From assembly GCF_008370325.1 (NCBI RefSeq), contig NZ_VNIP01000006.1, positions 744,001 through 808,000 on the forward strand: a stretch of DNA of 64,000 nucleotides. The letters are read 5' to 3'. Below, one piece after another: positions 1-9,371 of the stretch (positions within the stretch are counted from its first letter, which is position 1; each line of letters opens with the position of its first letter). Source of the DNA: Martinezella tropici (GTDB lineage Bacteria > Pseudomonadota > Alphaproteobacteria > Rhizobiales > Rhizobiaceae). A program made the translations under genes and the position numbers. A model generated the notes under the pieces. The model was not told where the DNA came from. It did not search any database and saw only the letters and a list, made by a program, of their open reading frames with translations.

Positions 1-242
1 TCGTCACCCATGGCGATGCCTGCCTTCCGAACTTCATGGCCGATGGCGATAGATTCAGCGGTTTTATCGATTGCGGCCGTCTCGGTATTGCGGATCGTCA
101 TCAGGATATTGCGCTTGTCTGTGGCAGCATCGAATACAATTTCGGGGAAGAATTGGTTGCCGAGTTTTTGAAGGTCTATGGCAATTTTGAACCGAAAGCC
201 GAAAAGATGGCTTACTATCGGCTATTGGACGAATTCTTCTAA
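1..242 (+). CDS. APH(3')-type aminoglycoside/small-molecule phosphotransferase, C-terminal part
   Basis: The reading frame is already open at the window edge, so the N-terminal part lies upstream. The visible piece holds the two catalytic hallmarks of the APH kinase family. HGDACLPN is the catalytic loop, with the Asp as base and the Asn as metal ligand. [18 protein letters not shown] carries the Mg-binding Asp. The protein ends in YRLLDEFF, as APH(3') enzymes do. These enzymes transfer phosphate from ATP to a hydroxyl of an aminoglycoside; chromosomal versions in soil bacteria may have another natural substrate. The family call is firm and the drug specificity is not. Confidence 0.85.
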   Translation, partial: VTHGDACLPNFMADGDRFSGFIDCGRLGIADRHQDIALVCGSIEYNFGEELVAEFLKVYGNFEPKAEKMAYYRLLDEFF

Positions 243-478
243 CGGTGGATGCGCAGGCTTTCGCGCTATGCGATCACACAGGTTTGTTTTTGCGCCATTG
301 CGGATCGCGCGGCGGCCTGACAAGTTCGATTTCGACAGATGCCTCTTTCGCGGCGCGTGGTCGGGTACCATATGTCAGCGACCGAAAAGTCTTCTGATCT
401 GTTTGCCAGTAAGGATCGAATGAATCGATGCGTTGTTTTCGCCTGATTGCTTTCGCTTCGCGAGCCTTCCGCTGAACG

Positions 479-2038
479 ATGGAAAAGGCTGCGGAAAAAC
501 GGGATAGGGAAATAAGGCCGGGCTTTGTCCTGTCGATCCTTCTGCACGTCCTGTTTGTCGCGATTTTTCTGCTGCCGCTGCTGCCTGCACCGCCGGAGGC
601 GAAGCCCGAGCAGAGCGTCAATGTCGAGCTGGTGCCGCAGCAGGAGGAAAAGCAGGAGCTTGCGACGAAGGCGAACGAGAAGCCTGATCAGCCTCCGAAG
701 CCGATGCCGAAACCTGACGAGAAGCCGGCGGAGCAGGCGGCCGAAACCCAACAGGAGCCGCAGCAGCCGCAGGGAAAGAAAGCGGACGAACAGCCGCCAA
801 AACAATCCGATCCTCAGGGCAAGGAAGCTGCGGAAAAGCCTCCAGCCAAACTCGACGAAGCGAAGGCCGACAAGCCGGTGGAGCAGGTGGAGAAGCCTGC
901 ACCCAAGCCTGACGATCCCGGCGCTGACAAGCCCGTCGATAAGGCTGAGCAGCAGGCTTCGGCTACGGAGACGCCGCCCGAAGCAAAGGAAAAACCTCTC
1001 GAACCGAGGCCGTCGGATCCTGATCCCAAGCAAAAGGGGGCTAATTCCGAGGACGAAGATCTGAATAAAGAGGATTCGTCTTCGGCATCTAAAGTGGAGA
1101 ACGCAACTCTATCGCCTAAAATAAATGATAGCCAACCGCTGAAGGAATCTCAGACATCTGCCGCTGCTGGCGACAAAGATTCGCCAGTTGCCGCGCAAGC
1201 GACCGAGAATCCTACAACTTCGGAGTCTGAGATTCCGCAGTCGACTACAGCCGATTCCAACTCTCAACTGCAAAATTCTGAGCCTTCGGAACGAGGCGAG
1301 CCCAATGAATCGGGTATGGGTTCCTTAAACTCCGACCAGCCAAGCCAGTCGGCATCTATATCTACACCGCAAGTGCTTGCCACAGATTCGTCGTCGGACA
1401 CTAAAGTTGATCCATCCGATGAGCTTCAGTCCAGGAAGGATGCCGCAAACGTGACTGTTCCAGGCGTCATGGCATCCGGACAACCGAAAACGGGCGAGGC
1501 GAAAAATTCGCCCGGCAACTCGCCAACGGAGGGTGGCACAGGGCTCGTGATCGAGCCAACGCTGGAGCAACGCGGGCAGACCTCTCCGTCCAAGCCCACA
1601 GAGGGAGAGCAAAAGGCGAGCGCCGCTGCGTCTCCAAAAGCGGGTTTCGCCGCTTCTGCCGGGCAGTTTGTTCAAGCCAAGCGATTGTACTCAGCGGATG
1701 AGCTTTCTCGACTTCCAAAGGGCTTTTTAGCGCAATGGAAGCAACTTTCCGCACAAATGCGGATAAGTCAACTTTGCAACTCCGAGGGTGCGGCTCAACT
1801 TAACGCCGCTGGGTTACATATACTGCGTTTTGGTTTGCCGCATTCTTCCGAGAGCCGAAGCGCCAGCCGGAGTATAGAGACGGACAAGGCGGTGTATCGA
1901 ACGTCCGATGGCTATCACTATGTTGGGGTGAAATGTAACGTCGATAGCGGTGCGATGAAAGTGGTATCCTTTGCGTATCGCCTTGGCGCCCCCATACCAC
2001 AAGATCAATGGAAAAACCTCAATCTTCCAACGAACTAA
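479..2038 (+). CDS. TolA/TonB-like membrane-anchored protein with C-terminal DUF930 domain
   Basis: 519 aa. A single N-terminal membrane segment (about residues 14-36, rich in L/V/F) is followed by a long Pro/Lys/Glu/Gln-rich stretch (about 40-190). A Ser/Thr/Asn-rich linker follows (about 200-390). A compact C-terminal domain (about 395-519) contains YSADELSRLPKGFLAQWKQL and two cysteines and resembles DUF930 proteins of Rhizobiales. The layout is that of TolA or TonB: inner-membrane anchor, periplasm-spanning arm and folded tip. The linker section is less GC-rich than the rest. The partner and the role are unknown; an envelope function is inferred. The ATG at 479 lacks a strong ribosome site. 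Confidence 0.7.
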   Translation: MEKAAEKRDREIRPGFVLSILLHVLFVAIFLLPLLPAPPEAKPEQSVNVELVPQQEEKQELATKANEKPDQPPKPMPKPDEKPAEQAAETQQEPQQPQGKKADEQPPKQSDPQGKEAAEKPPAKLDEAKADKPVEQVEKPAPKPDDPGADKPVDKAEQQASATETPPEAKEKPLEPRPSDPDPKQKGANSEDEDLNKEDSSSASKVENATLSPKINDSQPLKESQTSAAAGDKDSPVAAQATENPTTSESEIPQSTTADSNSQLQNSEPSERGEPNESGMGSLNSDQPSQSASISTPQVLATDSSSDTKVDPSDELQSRKDAANVTVPGVMASGQPKTGEAKNSPGNSPTEGGTGLVIEPTLEQRGQTSPSKPTEGEQKASAAASPKAGFAASAGQFVQAKRLYSADELSRLPKGFLAQWKQLSAQMRISQLCNSEGAAQLNAAGLHILRFGLPHSSESRSASRSIETDKAVYRTSDGYHYVGVKCNVDSGAMKVVSFAYRLGAPIPQDQWKNLNLPTN

Positions 2039-2173
2039 TCCGCCAAGCAGCTTATCTGATGTGTCTGAAACAATAGTTTATTCCCAGCCAATCGAAATTC
2101 AGCTCATTTCATCATATAATTGCCTGTATCTACCTGATTCAGTGTCCTCCCATCGCACTTTCCAACGATTCCG

Positions 2174-3151
2174 ATGTCCTCGATTACAGTCGATTCCAGT
2201 TCCGCGGCCGCTGGCCGCTCCACCCTGCGTGGTGTCCTTGTGGCATTCGCGTCCTATGGCGTCTTCGCCTTCAGCGATGCCTCGATCAAAATCCTGCATG
2301 GGGTCATTCCTTCCTATCAGGTCGCCTTCATCGGCGCGCTGTTCGGCTTTGCCGCGGTGCCTTTCCTGAAGCGGCGGGAGGACGAGTGGCTTGACATAGT
2401 GCGGACGTCGAACCGTCCCTTGTGGCTGCTGCGCTTCGTCTGCGGCGCGACCGGCGCCATCTGCTCCGTCATCGCCTTCACCAAGCTGCCGATGGCGGAA
2501 GCCTTTGCACTGCTGTTTCTGCTGCCGTCTTTCGTCACCATTCTCTCGGTGATCTTTCTCAAGGAAGATGTGCGCTGGCAGCGCTGGACGGCCGTCATTC
2601 TCGGTTTTGTAGGCGTATTGATCGTTTTGCGTCCCGGTTTCCGCGAACTTTCCGTCGGCCATCTCTGCGCGGCGATCGGCGGCCTCGCCGCAGCAATCTC
2701 CATCGTCATCAATCGCGCCCTCGGCACGAAGGAGAAGCGCATCTCGCTCTATGGTGCAGGCCTTTTCGGAACGTTTATCGTCAGCGGCCTCCTCATGCTT
2801 TCGGAGGTCACCTTACCGACGCCGACCCAATGGATTTTTCTGGCGAGTTACGGCCTGCTTGGCGCGTTCGGTAGCGTCTTGCTTTTGACCGCCGCGCAGA
2901 TGGCGCCCGCCAATCTGGTCGCGCCGCCGCAATATAGTCAGATGCTGTGGGCGATCGCCTTCGGCTACCTGCTGTTCAACGACAGCATCGACATGGCGAT
3001 GGCCGTCGGCATCGTCCTCATCATCTTTTCCGGCCTGCTGACACTGGCGCGAGAGCGCAAGCGCGGCACGCCGCTGCCGACCGCGGTTGCCGGCAACACG
3101 CAGGCGGCACTGGTGACGGCGGAAGACGACAGGGCGGCCGGAGGCGCTTGA
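2174..3151 (+). CDS. EamA-family (DMT superfamily) transporter
   Basis: 325 aa with ten hydrophobic segments arranged as two EamA repeats, about residues 14-145 and 158-295. The first repeat ends in the typical FLKEDVRWQRWTAVILGFVGVLIVLRPG signature region (before residue 160). EamA proteins export or import amino acids, purines or other small metabolites across the inner membrane; the substrate here cannot be read. A divergent or regulatory partner is not obvious, but an AraC regulator starts 107 bp downstream on the same strand. A second DMT transporter lies near the right end of the window. Confidence 0.85.
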   Translation: MSSITVDSSSAAAGRSTLRGVLVAFASYGVFAFSDASIKILHGVIPSYQVAFIGALFGFAAVPFLKRREDEWLDIVRTSNRPLWLLRFVCGATGAICSVIAFTKLPMAEAFALLFLLPSFVTILSVIFLKEDVRWQRWTAVILGFVGVLIVLRPGFRELSVGHLCAAIGGLAAAISIVINRALGTKEKRISLYGAGLFGTFIVSGLLMLSEVTLPTPTQWIFLASYGLLGAFGSVLLLTAAQMAPANLVAPPQYSQMLWAIAFGYLLFNDSIDMAMAVGIVLIIFSGLLTLARERKRGTPLPTAVAGNTQAALVTAEDDRAAGGA

Positions 3152-3257
3152 ACCTTGCTTCCCGATCGCGGGCGCGCGACATTACCGTCTAAAAGCGATG
3201 CTGGGCGCCGCTGCCATCGCTGGCGCAGCGATATTGGCGGGATAGGAGACGGTGCGG

Positions 3258-4064
3258 ATGAGGTCCTCTCAGTTTAAGATATATCGCTCCGATGTCGCCG
3301 GCATCGAGGCTGTCAGGGCTGAAACGGACCACAGCTTTCCCAAGCATACGCATGATCAGTTCGGAATCGGCATTATCGAGGCCGGCGCACAGGCATCGCT
3401 CAGCGGGCGAGGGATGGTACGGGCCGAAGCCGGGGACGTCATCAGCGTCAACCCGAACGAGGTGCATGACGGCATGCCCGTCGGCGAGAGCCGCGCCTGG
3501 TCCATGCTTTATTTCGATCCTCTCCTCATCGGCGATCTGATGCGCGACATCGGGGAAGGCCGGTTTGGAGCGGCGGAGTTCCCGTCGCCCGTCATCCGCA
3601 ACAGCGAGATGGCTGCATGTTTCAAAACCTTGTTTCCGCTCGTCATAAGCAACGCACCGCAGGACGTGCTCTTGCGGGATGGTTTGCTGCTCTTGCTCGT
3701 CGCTGCCGTGATGCGCGAGGGGACAGGCGGCTCGCGTGACGCCGCAGTTCCAGCGGCCATCAGCCGGGCGCGTGATCTGATCGATGACGATCCTGCCGCT
3801 CCTTTGACCCTTGCCGAACTCGCCGGCTTGTGCGGGTTGAGTCACTTCCAATTCCTGCGCGCCTTCACCAACGCAACCGGGCTCACACCTCACGCCTATC
3901 TCCTGCAACGTCGGATTCAGGAAGCCCGGCGTTTGATTGCCGCGGGCACGTCCCTGGCAGAAGCGGCCTTTGCCAGCGGCTTTGCCGATCAGAGTCACAT
4001 GACGCGCCTTTTCGTCCGCAACTTCGGCCTTTCGCCAGGTGCCTATGCCGCGGCTATTGGCTGA
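3258..4064 (+). CDS. AraC family transcriptional regulator
   Basis: 268 aa. The N-terminal half looks like a cupin sensor domain (HTHDQFGIGIIEAG near residue 30). The last 100 residues form the double helix-turn-helix of AraC/XylS proteins, with LAELAGLCGLSHFQFLRAF and a second helix set around ASGFADQSHMTRLFVRNFG. The ATG at 3258 was chosen because AGGAG at 3244-3248 sits nine bases before it; a GTG at 3252 is too close. The target and inducer are unknown. The EamA gene upstream and the B3/B4 protein gene downstream are co-directional and are natural candidates for control. Confidence 0.88.
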   Translation: MRSSQFKIYRSDVAGIEAVRAETDHSFPKHTHDQFGIGIIEAGAQASLSGRGMVRAEAGDVISVNPNEVHDGMPVGESRAWSMLYFDPLLIGDLMRDIGEGRFGAAEFPSPVIRNSEMAACFKTLFPLVISNAPQDVLLRDGLLLLLVAAVMREGTGGSRDAAVPAAISRARDLIDDDPAAPLTLAELAGLCGLSHFQFLRAFTNATGLTPHAYLLQRRIQEARRLIAAGTSLAEAAFASGFADQSHMTRLFVRNFGLSPGAYAAAIG

Positions 4065-4148
4065 GACCTCCGCAATTTTATTCAAGACCTGATAGTGACG
4101 ACGGGGTTTTCTGCGGCGCCAAGCAAAAATATGCAGAAGGAGATGCCC

Positions 4149-4880
4149 ATGTTTTTCCGCCATTCGAACGAGATGTGGAGCGAGTTTCCCGAACTGGTTC
4201 CCGGCGTGCTGTTCGCCGAGGGGATCGGTTCCGATGTCGATGTTACGGATCGCATCGCTGGATATCATACGATCGCCGCCGAGCGGCTGGCGCAGGGTAG
4301 CGAAAGCGAGATGCCAGAAATACAGGCCTGGCGGCGGACGTTTTCGAAGATGGGATTGAAGCCGACGCAATATCGCTGTGCGTCCGAGGCGCTGCTTCGC
4401 CGGTTTCGCCAGGAGGGATCGTTGCCGCAGCTACACCCGCTCGTCGATCTCTGCAATGCCATTTCGATTGCCTTTGCCATTCCCGTCGCCGCTCTGGATC
4501 TCGCGAAAATATCTGGTGATCTCGAAGTGCGGCATGCCGACGGCAGCGAAAGTTATCTGACCTTTTCCGGCGAGACGGAGCGCCCGGAACCGAAAGAGGT
4601 GATTTTTGCGGATGCGGTGGGGCAGGCGCATGCCCGGCGCTGGACCAATCGGCAAAGCGGCCTGTCTGCAGTGCGCGACGACACGCGCTCCGTGCTGATC
4701 GTCGCCGAGGCGATGCACGACGAGGCGCGCAGCGACATTCCAAGGCTGGTCGATGCAATTGCGGCGGAGCTGGCCGCCATCTGGTCGATCACGGCCACAC
4801 AGGGGCTTCTCAGCCCTTCTTCACCGCGATTTGATCTGACATCTGCAACGAATTCGCAACGACGGCAAAAACCTGGTTGA
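4149..4880 (+). CDS. B3/B4 domain-containing protein
   Basis: 243 aa, resembling the B3/B4 (tRNA-binding) module of the phenylalanyl-tRNA synthetase beta chain found as a stand-alone protein. Typical stretches are EIQAWRRTFSKMGLKPTQYR, LPQLHPLVDLCNAISI and a central FADAVGQAHARRWTNRQSG. The stand-alone proteins may bind or edit aminoacyl-tRNA, but their role is not settled. The start at 4149 is set by AAGGAG at 4137-4142, six bases upstream. The gene lies 84 bp behind the AraC regulator and may be co-transcribed with it. Confidence 0.8.
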   Translation: MFFRHSNEMWSEFPELVPGVLFAEGIGSDVDVTDRIAGYHTIAAERLAQGSESEMPEIQAWRRTFSKMGLKPTQYRCASEALLRRFRQEGSLPQLHPLVDLCNAISIAFAIPVAALDLAKISGDLEVRHADGSESYLTFSGETERPEPKEVIFADAVGQAHARRWTNRQSGLSAVRDDTRSVLIVAEAMHDEARSDIPRLVDAIAAELAAIWSITATQGLLSPSSPRFDLTSATNSQRRQKPG

Positions 4881-4976
4881 CAAGCCGCTTGTTCAGGCAG
4901 AGCAGGGGCTTCGATAGATTTCGAACGATTGAAAAGCAAGTCTCCGCGCATCCGCGCAGGCGGACGAAGAAGGCCG

Positions 4977-6206
4977 ATGGATACCCTGCAGACTCAAGAC
5001 CGGCCGAGCGTGCTCGGGCACTCTGGTTACCGTTCCTTTGCGGCATCGCGCGTTTTTTCCTCGATAGGCTTTCAATCCGTGACCGTCGCCATGGGCTGGA
5101 TGATCTATGACCAGACCCACAGCGCCTTTTTCCTCGGGCTCGTCGGCTTGTGCCAATTCCTGCCCATGGTCATCCTGACCTTCGTGGTCGGTCATGTCGC
5201 CGATCGGTTCGATCGGCGACGCATCGGTCTTGCCTGCCAATTGATCGAAGCGCTGACCGCACTGGTGCTGGCCGTGGCCGTCTGGCAGCGCTGGATAAGT
5301 CCCGCCGGGATCCTGGCGGCCGTCGCCGTCATGGGGGCGGCAACGGCCTTCGAGCGTCCCACAATGGCGGCGCTACTGCCCAACATCGTGCCGTCCTCGC
5401 TGCTGCAGGTGGCCATCGCCACCTCCACCTCGATGATGCAGACGGCCTTCATCATCGGTCCGTCGCTCGGCGGCCTGCTCTATGGCGTCAGCCCTGTTGC
5501 GCCCTTTGCCGCTTCCGCCGGGCTATATGTCATTGCCAGCATCAATGTCATCTCGATCCGCCTTGAGCAGCGACAGGCTCCATCTCGCGAACCGATGACG
5601 CTGAGCTCCGTTTTTGCCGGTGTCTCCTTCATCAAAAGCCGGCCGGTCATGCTGGGGACGATCTCGCTCGATCTCTTCGCCGTCCTGCTTGGCGGTGCAA
5701 CGGCGCTGTTGCCGATGTTTGCGCGCGATATCCTGCATGCAGGGCCGTGGGGACTTGGCCTCCTGCGCGCCGCGCCAGCGATCGGGGCGCTGGCCATGTC
5801 GATCTGGCTGGCACGCCGGCCACTGCAGACGGATGTCGGCAAGAAGATGCTGTTCGCGGTGCTGATTTTCGGCGTTGCCACCGTCGTCTTCGCGCTCTCG
5901 AGCAATATCATGCTATCCGTCGCCGCGCTCTTTGTCGTCGGTGCATCTGATACCGTCAGTGTCGTCGTGCGGAGCTCGCTCGTGCAGCTTCTCACGCCGG
6001 ATGCCATGCGCGGCCGCGTCAATGCTGTGAATTCACTTTTCATCGGCACGTCCAACCAGCTTGGCGAATTCGAGTCCGGCATGCTTGCGAGCGTGCTTGG
6101 GCCGGTCTTGACCGGCATTGTCGGCGGCCTCGGCACCATATTCGTGGTGCTGCTCTGGATGCGGCTTTTCCCGGATCTGACCAAGGTGAAGACGCTCAGG
6201 GGCTAA
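4977..6206 (+). CDS. MFS transporter (EntS/MFS_3-like exporter)
   Basis: 409 aa with about twelve membrane segments. The loop between segments 2 and 3 reads GHVADRFDRRRIG, the MFS motif A. The general look, with an N-terminal GYRSFAASRVFSSIGFQSVTV segment, matches the MFS_3 group that includes the enterobactin exporter EntS and macrolide exporters. It would use the proton gradient to expel a small molecule. The ATG at 4977 has AGAAGG three bases before it, which is tight; an upstream ATG at 4929 would add 16 basic residues and looks less likely. The substrate is unknown. Confidence 0.85.
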   Translation: MDTLQTQDRPSVLGHSGYRSFAASRVFSSIGFQSVTVAMGWMIYDQTHSAFFLGLVGLCQFLPMVILTFVVGHVADRFDRRRIGLACQLIEALTALVLAVAVWQRWISPAGILAAVAVMGAATAFERPTMAALLPNIVPSSLLQVAIATSTSMMQTAFIIGPSLGGLLYGVSPVAPFAASAGLYVIASINVISIRLEQRQAPSREPMTLSSVFAGVSFIKSRPVMLGTISLDLFAVLLGGATALLPMFARDILHAGPWGLGLLRAAPAIGALAMSIWLARRPLQTDVGKKMLFAVLIFGVATVVFALSSNIMLSVAALFVVGASDTVSVVVRSSLVQLLTPDAMRGRVNAVNSLFIGTSNQLGEFESGMLASVLGPVLTGIVGGLGTIFVVLLWMRLFPDLTKVKTLRG

Positions 6207-6493
6207 CGGCCTTCATCGCCCCGATGCACTTGTGCAAGGCTGTCCAGCCCGACATCTCGTAGCAAATGCCTGTTTGCCAAAGGCAATACGTCCCGCTTGC
6301 CGTTGCCTTTCGCATGCGGCCATTTTTCACCGTTGCTTTGTCGAAACAGAAGCCGCGTTATCCATGACTTGGCGCGGTAATCATGAAGGATATTCATCTG
6401 ATCTCGACCTAAATGCTCTCGAGAATAGACATATGCCCCTAAAATAACGTGGTGTATAATGAAGCGTTGCGCTCCAATGTATGCGAGATTTTC

Positions 6494-7420
6494 ATGGGAA
6501 AGAGACCGCTTCCACCGCTATCCGTGCTGCAGACATTCTGCGCGATCGCTGAAACCGGCGGCTTCGGTCGCGCCGCGGAACGGATCGGGCAGACGCAGAC
6601 GGCCGTCAGCCATCAGCTTGCTCAGCTCGAAGGATGGATCGGAGGGCGGTTATTCGACCGAGGCCGAAACGGCGCAAGACTGACGCCATTGGGTGCGCGC
6701 CTGCATCCGGCAGTCGTTGGAACGATTGCCGAACTGGAGGCAGCACTTTACCAGGCGCGCGCGAGCGTCTCGGTTCGCAGCATCGCCGTTTCGGTCACTC
6801 CGGAATTTTCGAGCCAGTGGCTGGCGACACGCCTGCCGGATTTCTGCCAGCGTCATCCGGAAATCGAAGTGAAAATGGCCGTCGGTTATCAGCGCCCCGA
6901 TTTCCAGCCTGGCGGTGCCGATCTGGCAATCTGGCTTGGCCGTGCCGAGGCAGGCCTCACGCAGGAGGAACTGCTGACGGACGAGGAGTTCGTCGTCAGT
7001 TCGCCGCAGCTATCGGAACGATTGCCGCCACGCGAGGGCATAAGGGCCGCGCCGCTGCTGCGTTATGCCGGCATGCGGCATACGATACTGGATTGGCAAC
7101 GCTGGTACGAGCAGATCACCGGCGGGAACAATGGCGAGGCAATTCCGCGTTTTGACATCGCGCGGGCGGTGGAGGAGGCGCCGTTGTTCGATTCCTTCGC
7201 CGCCATGCTTGAAGCCTGCCGGCAAGGCCGTGGTTTCGCTCTTGTTCGCAGCTCGCTGGTCGCTCGCGATCTCGCCGAGAAGACGCTGGTTCGGTGTTTC
7301 GTCGAGGTGCAGCCGGCCGCCGTCAGCTACAATCTTCTTTATCCACCGAACGCCTTGCTGAATCCAGCGGCAGTGCTGTTTCGCAATTGGTTGCTTTCGC
7401 AAATCCGCTCGTCGGATTAG
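6494..7420 (+). CDS. LysR family transcriptional regulator
   Basis: 308 aa. The winged helix-turn-helix lies in residues 8-65, with FCAIAETGGFGRAAERIGQT and AVSHQLAQLEGWIGGRLFDR. The remainder is a periplasmic-binding-like effector domain. It resembles GcvA-type LysR proteins. The start is uncertain: the ATG at 6494 begins directly before the conserved PLPPLSVLQTF segment, while a GTG at 6449 would add 15 residues without family character. The regulated gene is not evident, because the upstream MFS gene is co-directional and the downstream gene is convergent. Confidence 0.85.
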   Translation: MGKRPLPPLSVLQTFCAIAETGGFGRAAERIGQTQTAVSHQLAQLEGWIGGRLFDRGRNGARLTPLGARLHPAVVGTIAELEAALYQARASVSVRSIAVSVTPEFSSQWLATRLPDFCQRHPEIEVKMAVGYQRPDFQPGGADLAIWLGRAEAGLTQEELLTDEEFVVSSPQLSERLPPREGIRAAPLLRYAGMRHTILDWQRWYEQITGGNNGEAIPRFDIARAVEEAPLFDSFAAMLEACRQGRGFALVRSSLVARDLAEKTLVRCFVEVQPAAVSYNLLYPPNALLNPAAVLFRNWLLSQIRSSD

Positions 7421-7430
7421 GGCGCCTGCC

Positions 7431-7823
7431 TCAATCGCGCAATCTTATCAGGCCGGCCTCGGTGGAGGCGAAACCAAGTTTTCGATAAAAGCCGGTAAGG
7501 TGTGGTTCGAAATCGACATGCAGCCATTCAGCGCCGCCCTCGCGAGCCAGGATTTTCGCCCGCTCGACCAAGGAGCTCGCAATGCCCTGTCGCCGAAATG
7601 CAGGATCGACGCAGGTGTCGAGAATGAAAGCGTGAATGCCGCCATCCCAAGCGACATTGACGAAACCGACCAGCCTCGCGTCGGCGAATGCGCCGACATG
7701 GGCGAGGTTTCTGGAAAAGATCGGTTGGAAATCCCGCGCGGAGGAGGCCTCCCAGGCAGATGCCCATAGGGCATTGAGCGCCTCATTTCCGAGATTTGGA
7801 TTGTCGCTATATTCTATCTCCAT
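7431..7823 (-). CDS. GNAT family N-acetyltransferase
   Basis: 130 aa, a compact single GNAT domain. Motif A, which binds acetyl-CoA, is visible as DPAFRRQGIASSLVERAKIL, and the fold ends with HLTGFYRKLGF, the usual FYxKxGF strand. Such enzymes acetylate amines of small molecules or proteins; the substrate cannot be told. The start at 7823 was preferred because GAAGGG precedes it at the right distance; an upstream ATG at 7877 would add 18 untypical residues. It converges on the LysR gene and is divergent from the DUF1428 gene. Confidence 0.85.
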   Translation of the reverse strand: MEIEYSDNPNLGNEALNALWASAWEASSARDFQPIFSRNLAHVGAFADARLVGFVNVAWDGGIHAFILDTCVDPAFRRQGIASSLVERAKILAREGGAEWLHVDFEPHLTGFYRKLGFASTEAGLIRLRD

Positions 7824-7980
7824 TGACGTCCCTTCGGATGGGTACTGTGCGAATTCTTGTCCGTCCGATCTGATCAAATCGAAGGCGAAAAGCGCTGAAT
7901 CGAAAAAGTGCTGAACCTATGTCGGATCCGGTCATTCTCGATCGTCCTTCAAAGGTGAGCATAAAACAAAGGAGGCAAAA

Positions 7981-8334
7981 ATGTCCTATGTCGATGGTTT
8001 TGTTGTTGCCGTGCCGAAAGACAAGATCGAGGCCTATAAGGCATTGGCGCGCAAAGGCGGAGAGGTCTGGCGCGAATATGGTGCGCTCAGCTATGTCGAG
8101 GCGATAGGGGACGACGTGCCCTATGGCGAACTCACCTCCTTCCCGCGTGCGGTGCAGGCGACGGAAGACGAGGTCGTGGTGTTTTCGTGGATCACCTATG
8201 AATCGCGGGAGAGCCGCGACGCGATCATGGCAAAGGTCATGGCCGATCCGCGTTTGGAGCATGAAATGAAAAACATGCCCTTCGATGGCAAGCGCATGAT
8301 CTATGGCGGCTTCAAAATCGCCGTTGCACTATAG
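7981..8334 (+). CDS. DUF1428 family protein (YbaA-like)
   Basis: 117 aa. It begins MSYVDGFVVAVPKDKIEAY and continues through YGALSYVEAIGDD and a VVFSWITYESRE segment, the DUF1428/YbaA pattern with a dimeric alpha-beta barrel (ferredoxin-like) fold. The biochemical role is not established in the family. A strong AAAGGAGG ribosome site lies five bases before the ATG. The gene is divergent from the GNAT gene and 83 bp before yjbQ, so transcription with yjbQ is possible. Confidence 0.85.
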   Translation: MSYVDGFVVAVPKDKIEAYKALARKGGEVWREYGALSYVEAIGDDVPYGELTSFPRAVQATEDEVVVFSWITYESRESRDAIMAKVMADPRLEHEMKNMPFDGKRMIYGGFKIAVAL

Positions 8335-8417
8335 GCGGTAGGCAGTGGCCGGACTTGACATTCCGGCCACTGCGCCCGACCTGATGCGGAGTGCCATCGC
8401 CACGTCAGGGAAATGCC

Positions 8418-8843
8418 ATGCCGCAAACCGTTGTTACGCTCGCCACCCACGGGCAGGGGCTCTACGAATTCACCGAGGAGGCGGCGGAATTCGTTCGGAC
8501 AGTGGCGGGCGGCGGCGAGGGGCTCTTGACCGTCTTCGTGCGCCATACGTCCTGTTCCCTTCTCATTCAGGAGAATGCCGATCCCGATGTGAAGACGGAT
8601 CTCAAGGCTTTCTTCAGCCGGCTCGTGCCGCCATCCTCCGATCCTTCGATGCGCTGGATCGTGCATACGCTGGAGGGGCCGGACGATATGCCGGCGCATA
8701 TCAAGGCGGCGCTGACTCAGGTTTCGATCGGAATTCCGGTAATGGCCGGCCGGCTGGCACTCGGCACCTGGCAAGGGATCTATCTTTTCGAGCACCGCGA
8801 CCGGCCGCACCGGCGTGAAATCGTGCTGCATTTTTCTGCCTGA
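8418..8843 (+). CDS. YjbQ family protein (secondary thiamine-phosphate synthase enzyme family)
   Basis: 141 aa. It carries the family signatures TVFVRHTSCSLLIQENADPDV and, near the end, LGTWQGIYLFEHRDRPHRREIV. YjbQ/UPF0047 proteins show weak thiamine-phosphate synthase activity when overproduced in Escherichia coli; the true cell role is open. The length is the usual one. The ATG at 8418 follows a CAGGGAAA sequence. Neighbours give no pathway hint. Confidence 0.88.
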   Translation: MPQTVVTLATHGQGLYEFTEEAAEFVRTVAGGGEGLLTVFVRHTSCSLLIQENADPDVKTDLKAFFSRLVPPSSDPSMRWIVHTLEGPDDMPAHIKAALTQVSIGIPVMAGRLALGTWQGIYLFEHRDRPHRREIVLHFSA

Positions 8844-9024
8844 GCCCTTTGCATACCTCGCGTCAACCGGTTGTTAAGCGTCCTGAATACAATCTGAACG
8901 GCCAATTCGCGTTCGGTTCAGCTTGGCTGACCTAACGTGCCCTCAATCCCAAAGGTGTCGGTCATTAACCGGCCCGATAACGGGATTGCAACGATCCGCA
9001 GCAAGGATTTGAAGGAGAAACACC

Positions 9025-9330
9025 ATGACCAATCTTTTCGCCAAGGCAGGTATTGCAGCCCTCATCGCTCTCGGCGCCATCTCCGCAACGGCCGTCACCG
9101 CATCGGCTAACGATTTCCATCCCGGCATCCAGCAGGCACGCTATGACCACTATCGCGGCCGCAGCTGCTCGCCGGGCCTCGCCGTTCAGAAGGCACGCGA
9201 CATGGGCCTGCGCCGCGCCCGCATCGACAACATCACGCCGCGCCGCGTCGTGGTCGAAGGGTTCGGCCGCCGTGGTCCGGATCGCGTCGTCTTCGCAAAC
9301 GTGCGCGGTTGCCCGCTGATCCGCCGCTGA
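9025..9330 (+). CDS. Small secreted protein, first of two tandem paralogues
   Basis: 101 aa with a clear signal peptide (hydrophobic residues 8-28, predicted cut near ASA-ND). The mature part is short, basic and holds two cysteines. Its core GLRRARIDNITPRRVVVEGF and FANVRGCPL recur nearly unchanged in the gene at 9574. A GAAGGAG ribosome site sits close before the ATG. No known domain was recognised. Because it has only two Cys and a signal peptide, a disulfide-held periplasmic or secreted protein is inferred. A hairpin terminator follows at 9372. Confidence 0.75.
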   Translation: MTNLFAKAGIAALIALGAISATAVTASANDFHPGIQQARYDHYRGRSCSPGLAVQKARDMGLRRARIDNITPRRVVVEGFGRRGPDRVVFANVRGCPLIRR

Positions 9331-9371
9331 TCGCAGCGCACCGAAGTTTTCCACATCTATTCGACGGATTC

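Noticed and set aside
266-1033. Long open frame on the minus strand opposite the DUF930 gene (255 aa, Arg/Leu-rich).
   Set aside because: It is the mirror of a Pro/Lys/Glu-repeat coding region; the composition is that of a shadow frame and no ribosome site or domain is seen.
3189-4370. Open frame of 393 codons on the minus strand across the AraC gene.
   Set aside because: It runs opposite a clear AraC regulator and part of the B3/B4 gene, and has no recognisable domain.
6279-6310. Inverted repeat AAAGGCAA/TTGCCTTT behind the MFS gene.
   Set aside because: Eight-base arms with a 16-base loop and no T run close by; too weak to call a terminator or element.
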